From: Proteiniphilum sp.
GTDB lineage: Bacteria; Bacteroidota; Bacteroidia; Bacteroidales; Dysgonomonadaceae
Direction: 5' to 3'
Length of the DNA stretch: 13,279 nucleotides
Assembly (NCBI GenBank): GCA_031255275.1
Contig: JAIRSV010000097.1
Location: 1-13,279, forward strand
Within the stretch, counting starts at the first letter, position 1. The number at the start of each line of letters is the position of its first letter. The notes beneath the pieces were generated by a model that had not been told where the DNA came from, ran no database searches, and worked only from the letters and a program-made list of their open reading frames with translations. Positions 12,880 through 13,279 of this stretch are shown here, piece after piece. The translations under genes were made by a program, and so were the position numbers.

Positions 12880-13279
12880 TCAGTCAAACAGACGGTGCAG
12901 GATTTCCCTGACTTCTTCCGGCGACGTCTTTACGGCTAAAAAATTCCCCTCGGCGTCGACCAGAAACTCTCCTCCGCCGGCATTACCGATACCGAATTTT
13001 GTCCAAATACCGTTTTTATCGTTCATCTCCAGCAGATCCGTCCACGGATAATTGTCCCTGTTCCGGGCATTGAGCATCGACTCCTTTTTTTGCTCGCGCG
13101 CTATGCCCACTACGGTAAATCCTTTGTCCTTATACGCTTCGTAAAGCGGTATCATCTCCATACCGTGACGCCGGCAGGGGCCGCACCACGATGCCCACAA
13201 ATGCACGAGGGCTACTTTGCCCTTTATCAGTTCCGACAGATTCACTTCCTTTCCGTCCGCGTCTTCCGCCGTCACATCG
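12880..13279 (-). CDS. TlpA-like thioredoxin-fold protein, C-terminal part
   Basis: The frame is open to the right edge of the window (reads ...DVTAEDADGKEV), so the N-terminus lies outside and the GTG at 13275 is not the true start. About 132 residues are seen: the strand-turn DADGKEVNLSELIKGK, then LWASWCGPCRRHGMEMIP with the redox pair Cys-Gly-Pro-Cys, then GFTVVGIAREQ and FGIGNAGGGEFLVDAEG. The usual cis-proline before the last strands is replaced by glycine (NAGGGEF). I recall this form in some Bacteroidetes TlpA/ResA-like proteins, often with an N-terminal DUF4369 domain and a lipoprotein signal. The likely role is a periplasmic thiol-disulfide oxidoreductase. It ends with its own terminator. 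Confidence 0.88.
   Translation of the reverse strand, partial: DVTAEDADGKEVNLSELIKGKVALVHLWASWCGPCRRHGMEMIPLYEAYKDKGFTVVGIAREQKKESMLNARNRDNYPWTDLLEMNDKNGIWTKFGIGNAGGGEFLVDAEGNFLAVKTSPEEVREILHRLFD

Overview
The window looks like chromosomal DNA from a member of the Bacteroidales (phylum Bacteroidota). The evidence is the gene set (DUF4827-type lipoprotein next to glmM; an NtrC-like regulator next to LptE, a TPR protein and SecG), several close matches to the Bacteroidetes promoter pattern TTTG-N20-TAnnTTTG, weak Shine-Dalgarno sites, and the Bacteroidetes-type short ComEC. I cannot name a genus safely; something near Dysgonomonadaceae or Porphyromonadaceae is a guess.

Layout. 1-150: AT-rich stretch with a possible partial ORF on the minus strand. 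161-2153: a repeat-rich block bounded by a 12-bp perfect inverted repeat. It holds one recognisable gene, a minus-strand protein with a helical N-terminus and an Fn3-like C-terminus (359-1021). It also holds two oppositely oriented arrays of a 21-bp palindromic repeat (1087-1410 and 1815-1976) inside a large inverted repeat, three copies of a 50-bp twin-hairpin element, and a chain of small hairpins (1565-1775). 2225-5013: rpe and comEC. 5014-6112: a DHH-family phosphoesterase of the NrnA type. 6178-9156: DUF4827-like lipoprotein, glmM and a PlsC-like acyltransferase. 9138-12766: sigma-54-type AAA+ regulator fused in frame to an LptE-like lipoprotein, then a TPR protein, secG and a small outer-membrane beta-barrel protein. 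12880-13279: the 3' part of a TlpA-like thioredoxin on the minus strand, ending at a strong intrinsic terminator that separates it from the convergent barrel gene.

Common theme. Most of the plus-strand genes from 6.2 kb on serve the cell envelope: amino-sugar supply for peptidoglycan and LPS (glmM), acyl lipid synthesis (acyltransferase), LPS assembly at the outer membrane (LptE), protein export (SecG) and outer-membrane or lipoproteins.

The most unusual feature is the single uninterrupted reading frame 9194-10948. The Fis-type helix-turn-helix of the regulator runs without a stop or ATG directly into a lipoprotein signal peptide and the LptE domain. In relatives I remember, these are two adjacent genes. 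Second is the helically phased 21-bp palindrome array, which begins just upstream of the -7 box of the Fn3-like gene and is mirrored in the opposite orientation about 0.4 kb away.
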